Shown here: one piece after another, positions 28,670 to 37,953 of the stretch
How the letters are laid out: each line of letters opens with the position of its first letter
Position numbering within the stretch: the first letter of the stretch is position 1
Assembly: GCF_013522725.1 (NCBI RefSeq)
Contig: NZ_JAAMRF010000002.1
Coordinates: 1-64,000 of the forward strand
Length of the DNA: 64,000 bases
Source of the DNA: Stutzerimonas azotifigens
Lineage (GTDB): Bacteria; Pseudomonadota; Gammaproteobacteria; Pseudomonadales; Pseudomonadaceae
Direction: 5' to 3'
Program-made: the position numbers and the translations under genes
Notes under the pieces: model-generated
Seen by the model: the letters and a program-made list of their open reading frames with translations, nothing else
Databases searched by the model: none
What the model was told of the DNA's origin: nothing

Positions 28670-30715
28670 TCACCCGACGGCGGCCGGGCGGGGCTGGTTC
28701 AGGTACTGGGTGAGCTCACGGGCCGGCAGAGGCTTGCTGTAATAGAAGCCTTGGCCCTCATGGCATCCCTGGGCGATCAGGTAGGCTTCCTGTTCGGCTG
28801 TCTCGACGCCTTCCGCGATCACCTGCATGTTCAGGCTTCGCGCCAGTTGAACGATGGCGTTGACGATGGTCGCGTCGCCGCCTTCAGGCGCGATGTCCTG
28901 GACGAAGCTGCGGTCGATCTTGATCTTGTCCAGCGGCAGGCTCTTCAAGTAGCTCAGGGACGAGTAGCCGGTGCCGAAGTCGTCGATGGCGATCAGCGCA
29001 CCCGAGCGTCGCAGGCTGTGCAGGTTCTGCGCCGCAGCGGAAATATCTTCCATCAGGCCGGTTTCGGTGACTTCGAGCTCCAGAGACTCTGGCGGCAGCC
29101 GGTGCACCTGCATGAGATTGCTCACCAGTCTGGGCAGTTCGGCATGGTGCAGTTGAACGGTAGAAAGATTGACCGCCATGCGCAGGCCGACGAAGCCTTC
29201 CTCGTGCCACTCGCGCAATTGCCGGCAGGCCTGGTCCAGCACCCATTCGCCAATCGCCAGGATGCTACCGTTCTGCTCGGCCAGCGGAATGAACTGATCG
29301 GGGGGGACCAGACCACGTTCCGGGTGTTTCCAGCGGATCAGCGCCTCGACGCCGTTGACCCGATTGAGCCGGTAATCGACCTGGGGCTGGTAGACGAGGA
29401 AGAACTGCCCCAGCTGCAGCGCTTCGCCCAGATCCTTGACCAGCTCCCGGCGCCGCCGCATTTCGCTGTCGATGCTGGCGACGTAGAACTGATAGCGGTT
29501 GCGCGAGCGGCTCTTGGCCAGGGTCATGGTCTGCTCGGCCTTTTGCAGCAGTTTTTCCGCACTGTCCCCGTCGTCGGGGAACAGGGTGATGCCGATGGTG
29601 GCACGCACGCGGATGACGTGGTTGTCGAGCATGATCGGCGCATCCAGCGCGTCGAGCAGCTGCTGGGCGAGCTCGGCGGCCTCGTAGGGCTGTTCGATCT
29701 CGGCCTTGATCATCGCGAACTGATCGCCGCCCAGCCGTGCAAAGGCGACTATCCGACCGTTCTGCTCACGCAGCCGGTCAGCCAGCGCCACCAGCAACCG
29801 GTCGCCTATCTGATAGCTGAACTGCTCGTTGATGCCCTTGAAATCGTCCAGGCCCAGGCACAGCGCGGCGACGCAACGCTGCGTGCGTCCCGCCTCATCG
29901 AGGATCTGGTTGAGCTGGCGCTGCAGATGCTGGCGGTTCGGCAGGCCGGTGAGGAAGTCGAACTGAGTCATGCGCGCCAGGCTGTCCTCCGCCTCCCGAC
30001 GCAGGTTCATGTTCTGGTCTATCGAGGCGAGCAGGCCATTGGCGGTGTTCACCCAGAGCCCCAGTTCGTTCTGCTCGTGCCCCCTGATCATCGGCAGCTT
30101 GTGCTCGCCGGGGCGGTCGGGGTTGATCCGTACCAGATTCTCGATGATGGCCATCAGCGGGCGAGTGAGCAGCCACTGGTAGATGAGGTAAAGCACGAGC
30201 CCCAGCGCCAGCGCGCGGAGGGTTCCGGCGATGAAAATCACCACCGAGTTGTTGATGAACTGCTGTCCGTAGCGCCCGGTATCCAGGGTGATGGCCAGCT
30301 CGCCGTAGTATTCGTTGTGCGGTGGGCGACCCACCAGAGGAATGGTGAAGGTCTGCTGCTCGCCGAGCACGGGGTCGGTCAGCCAGCGGGTCGGGAGCTT
30401 TATCAGTGGGCGGGTCTTTAGCGCCAATGGCGCTTCGGCGGGGTGGCCGATGGAGGCGACGCGTATCGATTCGTGCTGGAACAGGCCTTCCATGACCTGC
30501 GTGCCCATTTCGCGGTCCAGGCTGTACAGCGCTTGGGTCGAAGGATCGCGAGACATGCGCAGGATGCGCTGGGCCTCGGCCTCGATCACGCCGCGCGTCT
30601 TGTAGGCATCGAACAGTATCTGGGCGCAGCTGAGCACCAGTCCGACGGCAAGGGCCGAAAGCAGCACTCCGCGCAAGAGTTTTCGTGACAGGCTACTACG
30701 CGATTCCAACTTCAC
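28670..30715 (-). CDS. bifA: Membrane c-di-GMP phosphodiesterase BifA (degenerate GGDEF plus EAL)
   Basis: A 681-residue inner-membrane protein. TM1 lies near residues 12-32, a periplasmic region follows, and TM2 comes before a HAMP-like linker. The GGDEF domain starts DFLTGLPNRQHLQ and has signature GGDQF, as I recall for P. aeruginosa BifA, so it is not expected to make c-di-GMP. The EAL domain has NGVEALIRWKHP, EVTETGLMED and AIDDFGTGYSSLSYL, all needed for catalysis. BifA lowers c-di-GMP and promotes swarming over biofilm. The GTG at 30715 was chosen because AAGGAA lies 6 bases upstream and VKLESRSSLSRKLLR is family-like; an ATG ten codons earlier has no ribosome binding site. Confidence 0.93.
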   Translation of the reverse strand: MKLESRSSLSRKLLRGVLLSALAVGLVLSCAQILFDAYKTRGVIEAEAQRILRMSRDPSTQALYSLDREMGTQVMEGLFQHESIRVASIGHPAEAPLALKTRPLIKLPTRWLTDPVLGEQQTFTIPLVGRPPHNEYYGELAITLDTGRYGQQFINNSVVIFIAGTLRALALGLVLYLIYQWLLTRPLMAIIENLVRINPDRPGEHKLPMIRGHEQNELGLWVNTANGLLASIDQNMNLRREAEDSLARMTQFDFLTGLPNRQHLQRQLNQILDEAGRTQRCVAALCLGLDDFKGINEQFSYQIGDRLLVALADRLREQNGRIVAFARLGGDQFAMIKAEIEQPYEAAELAQQLLDALDAPIMLDNHVIRVRATIGITLFPDDGDSAEKLLQKAEQTMTLAKSRSRNRYQFYVASIDSEMRRRRELVKDLGEALQLGQFFLVYQPQVDYRLNRVNGVEALIRWKHPERGLVPPDQFIPLAEQNGSILAIGEWVLDQACRQLREWHEEGFVGLRMAVNLSTVQLHHAELPRLVSNLMQVHRLPPESLELEVTETGLMEDISAAAQNLHSLRRSGALIAIDDFGTGYSSLSYLKSLPLDKIKIDRSFVQDIAPEGGDATIVNAIVQLARSLNMQVIAEGVETAEQEAYLIAQGCHEGQGFYYSKPLPARELTQYLNQPRPAAVG

Positions 30716-31036
30716 AGATGGTTCCTTTTCCCAGGCCCGCTTCATGAGTATTGGTAATGCAGTGACGATCGTCAAAGCGCCATCATGAGCATCGACCGGT
30801 ATGGTGGACGAGGTGCGCCAAAACGAGCGGAGCGGGAAGGATGTGGCAATCGCGAATTTGGCTCAACAGTTGACGTCAGTATTCCGTCGAATAGTTGGCC
30901 GGTTGTCGTTCGGGGATCGCTAGGTTCAAAGGGAAGTTGGCGGTGCGCCAAAAAGCAAAATGCCCGCATCGCTGCGGGCATTTCTGGGCTGCATCCCGGA
31001 TGGGCTGCAGCAGCGGCATCCGGAGATGCCCAGGGA
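30716..31036. other. Intergenic region between sodB and bifA
   Basis: About 320 bases; both neighbours are on the minus strand. It contains the sodB terminator near 30957 and must hold the bifA promoter. No small gene seen. Confidence 0.6.
30955..30985 (-). terminator. Terminator of sodB
   Basis: Stem AATGCCCGCA / TGCGGGCATT with a 4-base loop. On the minus strand it is followed by a T-rich tract (TTGCTTTTTGG). It lies about 50 bases after the sodB stop. Confidence 0.85.
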
Positions 31037-31618
31037 TCAACCCGCGAAATTCTTCGCGACGAAGTCCCAATTGACCAGGTTCCAGAACGCCTCGACGAAC
31101 TTCGGACGGGCGTTGCGGTAGTCGATGTAGTAGGCGTGTTCCCACACATCGCAGGTCAGCAGCGGCTTGGCGCCGTCGGTCATGGGGTTACCTGCACCGC
31201 CGGTGCTGGCGAGGCCGACGCTGCCGTCGGGCTTCTTCACCAGCCAGGCCCAGCCGGAGCCGAAGGTGCCGATGGCAGTCTTGGTGAACTCTTCCTTGAA
31301 CGTATCGAACGAACCGAAGGCCGCATTGATTGCGTCGGCCAGTTCACCGGTCGGCTGGCCGCCGCCGTTGGGCGACATGCAGTTCCAGAAGAAGGTGTGG
31401 TTCCAGACCTGGGCGGCGTTGTTGAAGATGCCACCGGTGGAGGTTTTGATGATGGTTTCCAGATCCTTGCCTTCGAACTCGGTGCCCGGGATCAGGTTGT
31501 TCAGATTGGTCACGTAGGCCTGGTGATGCTTGCCATGGTGAAAATCCAGGGTCTCGGCGGAAATGTGCGGCTCAAGGGCGTTCTTTTCGTAAGGCAGCGG
31601 CGGCAATTCGAAAGCCAT
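31037..31618 (-). CDS. sodB: Iron superoxide dismutase
   Basis: A 193-residue enzyme converting superoxide to oxygen and hydrogen peroxide. The four metal ligands are in place: the histidine of [10 protein letters not shown], the histidine of VWNHTFFWN, and the Asp and His of [25 protein letters not shown] and GSGWAWLV are typical of the Fe form. The length is normal. AGGAG precedes the ATG. It stands alone between bifA and the argO operon. Confidence 0.97.
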   Translation of the reverse strand: MAFELPPLPYEKNALEPHISAETLDFHHGKHHQAYVTNLNNLIPGTEFEGKDLETIIKTSTGGIFNNAAQVWNHTFFWNCMSPNGGGQPTGELADAINAAFGSFDTFKEEFTKTAIGTFGSGWAWLVKKPDGSVGLASTGGAGNPMTDGAKPLLTCDVWEHAYYIDYRNARPKFVEAFWNLVNWDFVAKNFAG

Positions 31619-31973
31619 GGTGTATCTCCTGCTCAGGTATCGAGGATTGATGCGGCGGGCAAAGGAAGCGCGTGTTTACTGCTGCGCCGGTGGTTACGGG
31701 CTTATTCTCGCCCGTTTCCGCTGACTCCCTTACCTTGCTGCATGCTTGCGCAGTCTCTGGCCGTTCACGGTCGGCCGAACAGGCGGGCCGGAGCGTTCGC
31801 TCCTTGCTCGCGAGCTCTGGATCATAGCACCCGACCGGTGGCTAAACCACGCGGCAACTGTGTGGAAAAGCCGGGCCAGGGCGTCTCTGGAGACGCGAGC
31901 CTGTGCCATCGACAGATGCTGGCTGCGCCTTGCGTGGACCATCGATGGACAGAGGCGTTCCTCTGGCGAGCGG
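31619..31973. other. Intergenic region upstream of sodB
   Basis: About 355 bases between sodB and argO. It holds a short perfect hairpin, GCGTCTC / GAGACGC at 31881-31896, with no T-tract. Open frames here lack ribosome binding sites and look non-coding. Confidence 0.5.
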
Positions 31974-32579
31974 TTATTGGGTGACCAGCTGATAGGCGAT
32001 CGCGTACATCATGCTGGCTACGCCCAGATCCAGAACTCGCCAGGTCAGCGGTTTCGCCAGCCAGGGCGCGAGCCAGGCGCCGCCGAGCGAAAGCGTCAGG
32101 AACCAGAGCGTCGAGGCACTCGCTGCACCAAGGGTGAAGGCGCCGGGCTCGGGCTGCTGGGCACCGAGCGAGCCGATCAGCACCACCGTGTCGAGGTACA
32201 CATGCGGATTGAGCAGTGTCACGGCCAGGGCTGCCAGCAACACGGCTCGGCGCGAGCGCGGTGCGGCGTCCTGTTGCTGCAATGCGCTGGGGCGCAAGGC
32301 GCGGCGCAGCGCCAGGGTCCCGTACCAGAGCAGGAAGGCGGTGCCGCCCCAGCGCGCCAGGTTTTCCAGCAGCGTGCTCTGGGCGATCAGTGCCGCCAGG
32401 CCGAACACGCCGGCGCAGACCAGCAGGATGTCGCAAACGATGCACAAGGCCGCGACTGGCAGATGATGTTCGCGGCGCAGGCTCTGGGCGAGCACGAAGG
32501 CGTTCTGCGCACCGATCGCCATGATCAGCCCTGCGGCGATCAACAAGCCGTTGAAGTAGCTCTGCAGTAGTGGGTTCAT
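31974..32579 (-). CDS. argO: LysE/ArgO family amino acid exporter
   Basis: A 201-residue inner-membrane exporter with about six helices. The family start is clear: GLIMAIGAQNAFVLAQSLRR, then CDILLVCAGVFG. The mid-protein motif TLLNPHVYLDTVVLIGSLG is diagnostic of LysE/ArgO exporters of arginine or lysine. It overlaps the ACT-domain gene by 4 bases (ATGA) and is divergent from argP, the usual activator of argO. Confidence 0.92.
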   Translation of the reverse strand: MNPLLQSYFNGLLIAAGLIMAIGAQNAFVLAQSLRREHHLPVAALCIVCDILLVCAGVFGLAALIAQSTLLENLARWGGTAFLLWYGTLALRRALRPSALQQQDAAPRSRRAVLLAALAVTLLNPHVYLDTVVLIGSLGAQQPEPGAFTLGAASASTLWFLTLSLGGAWLAPWLAKPLTWRVLDLGVASMMYAIAYQLVTQ

Positions 32580-32980
32580 CGGGGCTGCTCCGACAGCTCG
32601 AGCAGCACATCGAGCGCGCGTTGCGCCTCGTGCTCCGCCACGAACAGATGGTCGTGGTGATAGCCCGCGATGACGTTGCAGCTGATGCCGGCCGTGGCCA
32701 GCGCGGTCGAAAACGTCGCGGTAAGACCCACGGCGGCGAGCGAGGAGTGCACCTGGAGGGTGATCCAGCGAGCCAGGTACTCGTAGCTCAGCCCCAACTG
32801 GTCGGCCTGGCCTTGTGGCAGGACCACGGATAGACCCTCGCGTTCGCGCAGGCTGGCCAGTGGCTGGATCTCGGCTGGCAGCGACCTGCTCGCGTCGAGG
32901 GTGCAGAAGACATAGCAGCCAGGATGCAGTTCGGGCTGCAGCGTGCGCAGCAGTGTTGCGAGTCGGGTTTCGCCAGTCAT
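32576..32980 (-). CDS. ACT-domain protein
   Basis: A 134-residue soluble protein whose C-terminal part carries an ACT-like ligand-binding fold: LQVHSSLAAVGLTATFSTALATAGISCNVIAGYHHDHLFV. Proteins of this type bind small amino acids; here the partner is probably arginine or lysine, by inference from the coupled exporter. It is the first gene of the pair, read divergently from argP, and ends in a 4-base overlap with argO. Confidence 0.85.
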   Translation of the reverse strand: MTGETRLATLLRTLQPELHPGCYVFCTLDASRSLPAEIQPLASLREREGLSVVLPQGQADQLGLSYEYLARWITLQVHSSLAAVGLTATFSTALATAGISCNVIAGYHHDHLFVAEHEAQRALDVLLELSEQPR

Positions 32981-33072
32981 GTTGGGTCAGCCTTGGAAAA
33001 GATGCTGGCGAGTCTGGGTAGGGGCGCGTTATAAGGGAAACAAATATTGCTCAAGTTGTATAAGGAAATCTG
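32981..33072. promoter_or_regulatory. Divergent promoter region of argP and the ACT-argO pair
   Basis: A 92-base AT-enriched spacer. ArgP of E. coli binds and activates the argO promoter, so its operator is expected here. The stretch around 33036-33068 (aaacaaatattgctcaagttg) is the most AT-rich part. No sharp palindrome is visible. Confidence 0.55.
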
Positions 33073-33966
33073 ATGTTCGATTACAAGCTGCTGACCGCGC
33101 TCGCCGCCGTGGTCGAGCAGGCTGGATTCGAGCGCGCTGCCGGGGCGCTGGGTCTGTCCCAATCGGCCGTATCGCAGCGCATCAAGATGCTCGAGGCGCG
33201 GGTCGGCCAACCGGTACTGCTGCGCGCGACCCCGCCACAGCCAACCGAGCTGGGCCGCCGGCTGCTCAACCATGTGCAACAGGTTCGGCTGCTCGAGCGC
33301 GACCTGCAGGGGCAAGTCCCGGCGCTCGATGAAAACCGCCTGCCGGAGCGTCTGCGCATCGCACTCAATGCCGACAGCCTGGCCACCTGGTGGGCCGCTG
33401 CGGTGGCGCCATTTTGCGCCCGTTACCAGGTCCTAATCGACCATGTTGTGGTCGATCAGGACGTGGGGCTGAAACGGATGCGTGCCGGCGAGGTCGCCGC
33501 CTGTGTCTGTGCCGCCGAGCCGGCGCTGGCTGGCGCGCGCAGCCAGTTCCTCGGCGCGATGCGTTATCGCGCCCTGGCCAGCCCGGCGTTCCTGGCACGG
33601 CATTTCGACGGCGCACCGACGGCTGACGTCTTAACCCGCGCGCCGGCGATCGTTTTCGGCCCCGACGATCAGTTGCAGCATCGCTACCTGGCGGCGTTGG
33701 GAATCACCGGTGGCTTCATCCACCATCTGTGTCCGTCGTCCGAGGGGTTCGTCCGGCTGCTGGAGAGCGGTCTGGGTTGGGGGCTGGTACCCGAGTATCA
33801 GGTGCGTGGGGAGCTGGCGCGCGGCGAGCTGGTCGACGTGCTGCCGGACAGGTACATCGACGTTCCGCTCTATTGGCATTACTGGCGCAACGGAGGCGAG
33901 CTGCTGGCCGACCTGACGCGCCAGCTGGTCGGCTCGGCGGGCAACTGGCTGGTGGCGGACAGCTAG
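33073..33966 (+). CDS. argP: LysR-type regulator ArgP (IciA)
   Basis: A 297-residue LysR-family activator. The N-terminal helix-turn-helix is clear (FERAAGALGLSQSAVSQRIKMLEARVG), and the ligand-binding domain starts with RLRIALNADSLATWW, typical of ArgP, a lysine/arginine-responsive regulator. AAGGAA precedes the ATG. The divergent exporter gene argO is its expected target. Confidence 0.93.
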   Translation: MFDYKLLTALAAVVEQAGFERAAGALGLSQSAVSQRIKMLEARVGQPVLLRATPPQPTELGRRLLNHVQQVRLLERDLQGQVPALDENRLPERLRIALNADSLATWWAAAVAPFCARYQVLIDHVVVDQDVGLKRMRAGEVAACVCAAEPALAGARSQFLGAMRYRALASPAFLARHFDGAPTADVLTRAPAIVFGPDDQLQHRYLAALGITGGFIHHLCPSSEGFVRLLESGLGWGLVPEYQVRGELARGELVDVLPDRYIDVPLYWHYWRNGGELLADLTRQLVGSAGNWLVADS

Positions 33967-34078
33967 TCAGGTCACGTTCTTTGTGTCCTGCGCCCGGTAG
34001 CGGCGCCGTGGCGCTGAAGGGCGGCATGCAAAGCGTTATACTGCGCGTCATTTTTTTCGCTCGCCTCGATGGTGCCCA

Positions 34079-34972
34079 ATGCGTAACGATTCCGACGACG
34101 ACCTGGATAACATCCCTAGCCTTCGAGCTGATCGCGATCGCGACACGCCCTATCCGGAGCCTGAGCTGGAGCCGGTAGGCAAGCGTCGCAACGAGCGCAG
34201 GGACGAACCCCGCGCGCCTCGACAGAAGCGCAAGTCCGCCGCTACCGGCGCGCTCTGGGCGATGGTGCTGGCTCTGTTGATCGCCCTCGGCGGGCTCGGC
34301 TGGTGGAGCTTCCAGCAGATCGCCATGCTGGAGATGCAGCTGGTGGCGACCCAGGACAGCTTCGCCCGCATCAGCGAAGACGCCAACGGCAGGCTCCGGG
34401 ATATTTCCGGCAAGGTGGTGGCGACGGAGTCGAATGTCACCAGCGAGAGCGAGGCGGTAAAGCTGCGCATCAAGCAGCTCGAGCAGCAGGTCGCGACCCT
34501 GACTCAGCAGCAACAGGCCTTCAGCACCGAGCAGAAGAGCGTGACCGGTCTGCAGAGCGGGCAGAACAAGCGCGCCGAGGAATTGGGCGCGCGGCTCGAG
34601 CAGCTTTCCGGCGAGCTCAAGAACCAGCAAGGCGCGCTCGCCAAGCTGGGCGAGGAGCTCAAGGTCGTGGGTGGCGAGCAGGCGGCGCTCAAGTCGGCGC
34701 TGGCCGGCCAGAGCAAGCTCGAGGTGAGCATCGAGGGCCTGAACAAGCAGGTGGCGTCGCTCAAGCAGCAGGGCGGTCAGCAAGCCAGCCAGACCCAGGC
34801 GATCAGCCGTCTGGAGCAGGACCTGCTGGTGCTGCGCAGCGAGATCGACAACCGTCCCGCGCCTAGCACCAACACCAGCGAATTCGACGCCTTCCGCGCG
34901 CAGATGACCCGTAGCATCAATACGCTGCAAAGCCAGATCGTCAACCTTCAGGGCCAGATCGACGCCCGTTGA
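34079..34972 (+). CDS. Coiled-coil inner-membrane protein of unknown function
   Basis: A 297-residue protein. The first 50 residues are a charged, arginine- and glutamate-rich cytoplasmic tail. A single membrane helix follows (ALWAMVLALLIALGGLGWW, about 58-76). From about residue 80 to 250 it is a long coiled coil rich in Gln, Glu, Leu and Lys (IKQLEQQVATLTQQQQAF and repeats). It ends with a short serine/threonine linker and another helix. I do not know a named family; I recall an orthologue at this place in P. aeruginosa (PA4362). The ribosome binding site is weak. Confidence 0.8.
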   Translation: MRNDSDDDLDNIPSLRADRDRDTPYPEPELEPVGKRRNERRDEPRAPRQKRKSAATGALWAMVLALLIALGGLGWWSFQQIAMLEMQLVATQDSFARISEDANGRLRDISGKVVATESNVTSESEAVKLRIKQLEQQVATLTQQQQAFSTEQKSVTGLQSGQNKRAEELGARLEQLSGELKNQQGALAKLGEELKVVGGEQAALKSALAGQSKLEVSIEGLNKQVASLKQQGGQQASQTQAISRLEQDLLVLRSEIDNRPAPSTNTSEFDAFRAQMTRSINTLQSQIVNLQGQIDAR

Positions 34973-34977
34973 GCCTG

Positions 34978-35004
34978 ACCCGGCACGGCGCTGTCGTGCC
35001 GGGT
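34978..35004 (+). terminator. Hairpin after the coiled-coil gene
   Basis: A perfect 9-bp stem ACCCGGCAC / GTGCCGGGT has a loop of about 9 bases, but no T-tract follows (GATCTC). It may pause transcription or stabilise the message end. Confidence 0.4.
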
Positions 35005-35105
35005 GATCTCGCTGCCACGTTCCGCCCGGGAACGCAGCCCTGCTGCCGCGATCACTACTGCATCGGCACCGCGCCATCCCGGCGCGGTGCGCAGGAGGAG
35101 CGGCA

Positions 35106-36143
35106 ATGAACCAGAGCACCGAGCACAACCGCAGCATCCATCTCGCTTCCCGGCCCCACGGCGCGCCGAAGGCGGAGAACTTCCGGCTGGAAACCGCGCC
35201 GCGTCCGAGCCCGCAGGCTGGGCAAGTGCTGCTGCGGACCGTCTACCTGTCCCTGGACCCCTACATGCGCGGGCGGATGAGCGATGCGCCGTCCTATGCC
35301 CCGCCCATGCAGGTCGGCGACGTGATGGTCGGCGGTACCGTGAGCCGGGTCGCCGAATCGCGACATCCAGATTTCACGGTTGGCGACTGGGTGCTCGGTG
35401 CCAGCGGCTGGCAGGACTACGCACTGTCCGACGGCAAGGGTCTGGTCAAGCTCGATCCGAACATGCCTCATCCGTCCCATGCCTTGGGCGTGCTTGGCAT
35501 GCCGGGCTTCACCGCCTATATGGGATTGCTGGACATTGGACAGCCGAAAAGCGGCGAAACGCTGGTGGTCGCCGCCGCCACTGGGCCGGTGGGTGCCACC
35601 GTCGGACAGATCGGCAAGCTCAAGGGGTGTCGCGTGATCGGGGTCGCGGGAGGCGAGGAGAAGTGCCGCCACGCTGTCGAGGTGCTGGGCTTCGACGCCT
35701 GCATCGATCATCACCACGAGGACCTCGCCGAACAGCTGGCGCAAGCCTGTCCCCAAGGTATCGATGTCTACTTCGAAAACGTCGGTGGCCGGGTCTTCGA
35801 TGCGGTACTGCCGCTGCTCAATACCGGAGCTCGGGTGCCGGTCTGCGGCGTGGTCGCGCAGTACAACAGCACCGCGCTGCCGGAGGGGCCCGATCGCCTG
35901 CCGCTGCTGCTGAACACGCTGCTGCGCAAGCGCATGCGCATGCAGGGCTTCATCATCTGGGCGGATTACGGCGATCGTTACGACGAGTTCTACCGCGACA
36001 TGAGCGCCTGGTATGCCGAGGGCCGCATCAAGTACCGCGAGCATCGTGTGGAGGGGCTGGAGCAGGCGCCCGACGCATTCATCGGGCTGCTCGAGGGGCG
36101 AAATTTCGGCAAGCTGGTGGTTCAGGTGGGTGAGACGGGCTGA
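35106..36143 (+). CDS. NADP-dependent medium-chain reductase, CurA-like
   Basis: A 345-residue zinc-independent medium-chain dehydrogenase/reductase. The family marks are SLDPYMRGRMSD near residue 50, VGDVMVGGTVSRV, the Rossmann stretch VVAAATGPVGATVGQIGKLKG and DVYFENVGGRVFDAVL. Relatives reduce alpha,beta-unsaturated ketones and aldehydes (CurA reduces curcumin). GGAGGAGC precedes the ATG. It is convergent with pncB with a 16-base gap, and no operon partners are seen. Confidence 0.9.
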   Translation: MNQSTEHNRSIHLASRPHGAPKAENFRLETAPRPSPQAGQVLLRTVYLSLDPYMRGRMSDAPSYAPPMQVGDVMVGGTVSRVAESRHPDFTVGDWVLGASGWQDYALSDGKGLVKLDPNMPHPSHALGVLGMPGFTAYMGLLDIGQPKSGETLVVAAATGPVGATVGQIGKLKGCRVIGVAGGEEKCRHAVEVLGFDACIDHHHEDLAEQLAQACPQGIDVYFENVGGRVFDAVLPLLNTGARVPVCGVVAQYNSTALPEGPDRLPLLLNTLLRKRMRMQGFIIWADYGDRYDEFYRDMSAWYAEGRIKYREHRVEGLEQAPDAFIGLLEGRNFGKLVVQVGETG

Positions 36144-36159
36144 TCCGCCCAGTGTTTGC

Positions 36160-37359
36160 TCACGCCTGCGGTACGTTGAAGACGTGGCGCAGGTAACTGA
36201 GAAAGGCCTCGTCGCGGCACATGCTCTTGCCGGGGGAGTCGGAAATCTTCGCCACCGGATAGCCGTTGCAGCCGATCATCTTGATCACGATGTTGGTCGG
36301 CTCCACGCCGGGCAGGTCGCAGGTGAGCTGGGTGCCGATGCCGTAGCTGGTCTTGATGCGTCCGTTCAGGGCTCGGTAGATAGACAGCGCGCGTTGGAAG
36401 TCGAGCCCATCGGAGAACACCAGGCTGCGGGTCATCGGGTCGATGTCCAGGCGCTTGTAGTGGGCGATGGCCTTGTTGGCCCACTCGATCGGGTCGCCGG
36501 AGTCGTGGCGCAGGCCATCGAAAAGCTTGGCGAAGTAAAGATCGAAATCGGCGAGAAAGGCATCCATGGTGATGCAGTCGGTCAGCGCCGTACCCAGGGC
36601 GCCACGGTATTCCTTCACCCAGCATTCCAATGCCGCGCGTTGGCTGTCGATCAGCCGTGGTCCGAGCTGCTGGTGCGCCATGATCCATTCATGGGCCATG
36701 GTGCCCATCGGCTTGAGGTCAAGGGTTCTGGCCAGGTGTACGTTGCTGGTGCCGACGAAGCGGCCGGGGAACTGTTCCTTCATGGTCTGCACGATGCTTT
36801 CCTGCACCGCATAGGAAAAACGCCGCCGGGTACCGAAATCGGCCACCTTGAAGCCACGCAGTTCTTCTTCGCTGGCCTCCTGGCGCAGCCAATCGAATTT
36901 TTCCAGCAACCGATCACGCGCCTGGTCGGCGGTGGCGTCCGGGTAGCACGCCCGGTTGCGCACCTCGCTGACGATCGCCAGTAACGGGACTTCGAACAGA
37001 ATGATATGCAGCCAGGGGCCGCGCAGGCGTATCACCAGCTCACCGGCTTCGCTCTCAACCTCCACATAATTCATGTTGAAGCGGAACAGCCGCAGGAAGC
37101 GGATGAAGTCCGGTTTCATGAAGGGAATGCTTTCGAGGAAGGCCTGCTCGGCATCGTTCAGCCGCAGATCGGCCAAAGCGCGGACCTGGGCGCGAATCGC
37201 TTCAAGGTGAGGGGTGAGATCTTCTCGCGTGCGGCTGCGAAAGGCCCACTCCACCTCGGCGTCGGGGTAGTGGTGCAGGATGGCCTGCATCATCGTCAGC
37301 TTGTAGAAATCGGTGTCGAGCAAACTCCGGATGATGCGGTCGTCGGGGAGGGACGTCAT
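36160..37359 (-). CDS. pncB: Nicotinate phosphoribosyltransferase
   Basis: A 399-residue enzyme that joins nicotinate and PRPP to give nicotinate mononucleotide in NAD salvage. Visible family blocks are [11 protein letters not shown] at the start, [34 protein letters not shown] (with the regulatory histidine region) and [11 protein letters not shown]. The length is normal. AAGGAG precedes the ATG. It is a single gene; no nadE or pncA neighbours lie in the window. Confidence 0.97.
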   Translation of the reverse strand: MTSLPDDRIIRSLLDTDFYKLTMMQAILHHYPDAEVEWAFRSRTREDLTPHLEAIRAQVRALADLRLNDAEQAFLESIPFMKPDFIRFLRLFRFNMNYVEVESEAGELVIRLRGPWLHIILFEVPLLAIVSEVRNRACYPDATADQARDRLLEKFDWLRQEASEEELRGFKVADFGTRRRFSYAVQESIVQTMKEQFPGRFVGTSNVHLARTLDLKPMGTMAHEWIMAHQQLGPRLIDSQRAALECWVKEYRGALGTALTDCITMDAFLADFDLYFAKLFDGLRHDSGDPIEWANKAIAHYKRLDIDPMTRSLVFSDGLDFQRALSIYRALNGRIKTSYGIGTQLTCDLPGVEPTNIVIKMIGCNGYPVAKISDSPGKSMCRDEAFLSYLRHVFNVPQA

Positions 37360-37727
37360 GCTGGCTCCTTGTCTTGGAGGGCATGCCTCACGCGCCGCCG
37401 ATGCCCTCGATTATCTTGCCCGTTCCGCCGCAATTTGCACAGTCGCGGTTCGCCAGACGATCACTTCCAGCGCAGCGCGGACAAATATTCTCACCGGTAC
37501 CGGAAGTTCCGGGCTCGGCTTGATCGCCAGGATTGAGTCGGGAGGACACTTTTGTCTCCGAGTAAACATTAATAGTATTCAGTAGCGATGTTTTGGATAT
37601 TTGGCTGAGCTATAAATTACAAACTTTGATTGCAAATTGGTTTAAGCAAAGAGTCGATTTAGCTCGGCGCTAATTTACAGACGAAAATAGGGCAGAGGCC
37701 TTGAGCCTCTGCCCTATTTTCTGGCGA
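37360..37727. other. AT-rich intergenic region between pncB and KGG genes
   Basis: About 370 bases. The stretch 37545-37690 is clearly more AT-rich than the rest of the window and holds no open frame with a ribosome binding site. It ends in a perfect two-way terminator (37683-37721). A small RNA read rightward into that terminator is possible but unproven. Confidence 0.6.
37683..37721. terminator. Bidirectional terminator downstream of the KGG genes
   Basis: A perfect inverted repeat GAAAATAGGGCAGAGGC / GCCTCTGCCCTATTTTC with a 5-base loop. On the minus strand it ends the KGG genes, whose last stop is at 37728; on the plus strand it would end any rightward transcript. Confidence 0.92.
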
Positions 37728-37898
37728 TTAGCTGCTACGGCCGCCGCCGTGGCTATTCTGGCCGCCTTTCTTGCCTGCTTCGGAGGCCTTTTCACGGTCA
37801 TTGGCGAAGTTACCGCCGCTGTTATGACCGCCTTTCTTGCCTGCTTCGGATGCTTTTTCGCGATCGTTCGCGAAATTGCCGGGGTTGTTGTTAGCCAT
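37728..37898 (-). CDS. KGG-motif small stress protein, copy 1
   Basis: A 56-residue, very hydrophilic protein built of two near-identical 18-residue units, GNFANDREKASEAGKKGG, at about 7-24 and 29-46, ending GQNSHGGGRSS. This is the KGG (YciG-like) general stress family, which resembles plant LEA proteins and is thought to protect cells in dry or osmotic stress. AGGAG precedes the ATG. It is 55 bases downstream of an almost identical gene on the same strand. Confidence 0.9.
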   Translation of the reverse strand: MANNNPGNFANDREKASEAGKKGGHNSGGNFANDREKASEAGKKGGQNSHGGGRSS

Positions 37899-37953
37899 GT
37901 CGTTTCTCCTCTTGGATAGGGACGTTGGTTAGTTTCGCGGGTAAGCCTTCGGC

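Noticed and set aside
31881..31896. Perfect 7-bp hairpin GCGTCTC / GAGACGC between sodB and argO
   Set aside because: No T-tract and not near a start; too short to call a regulatory site.
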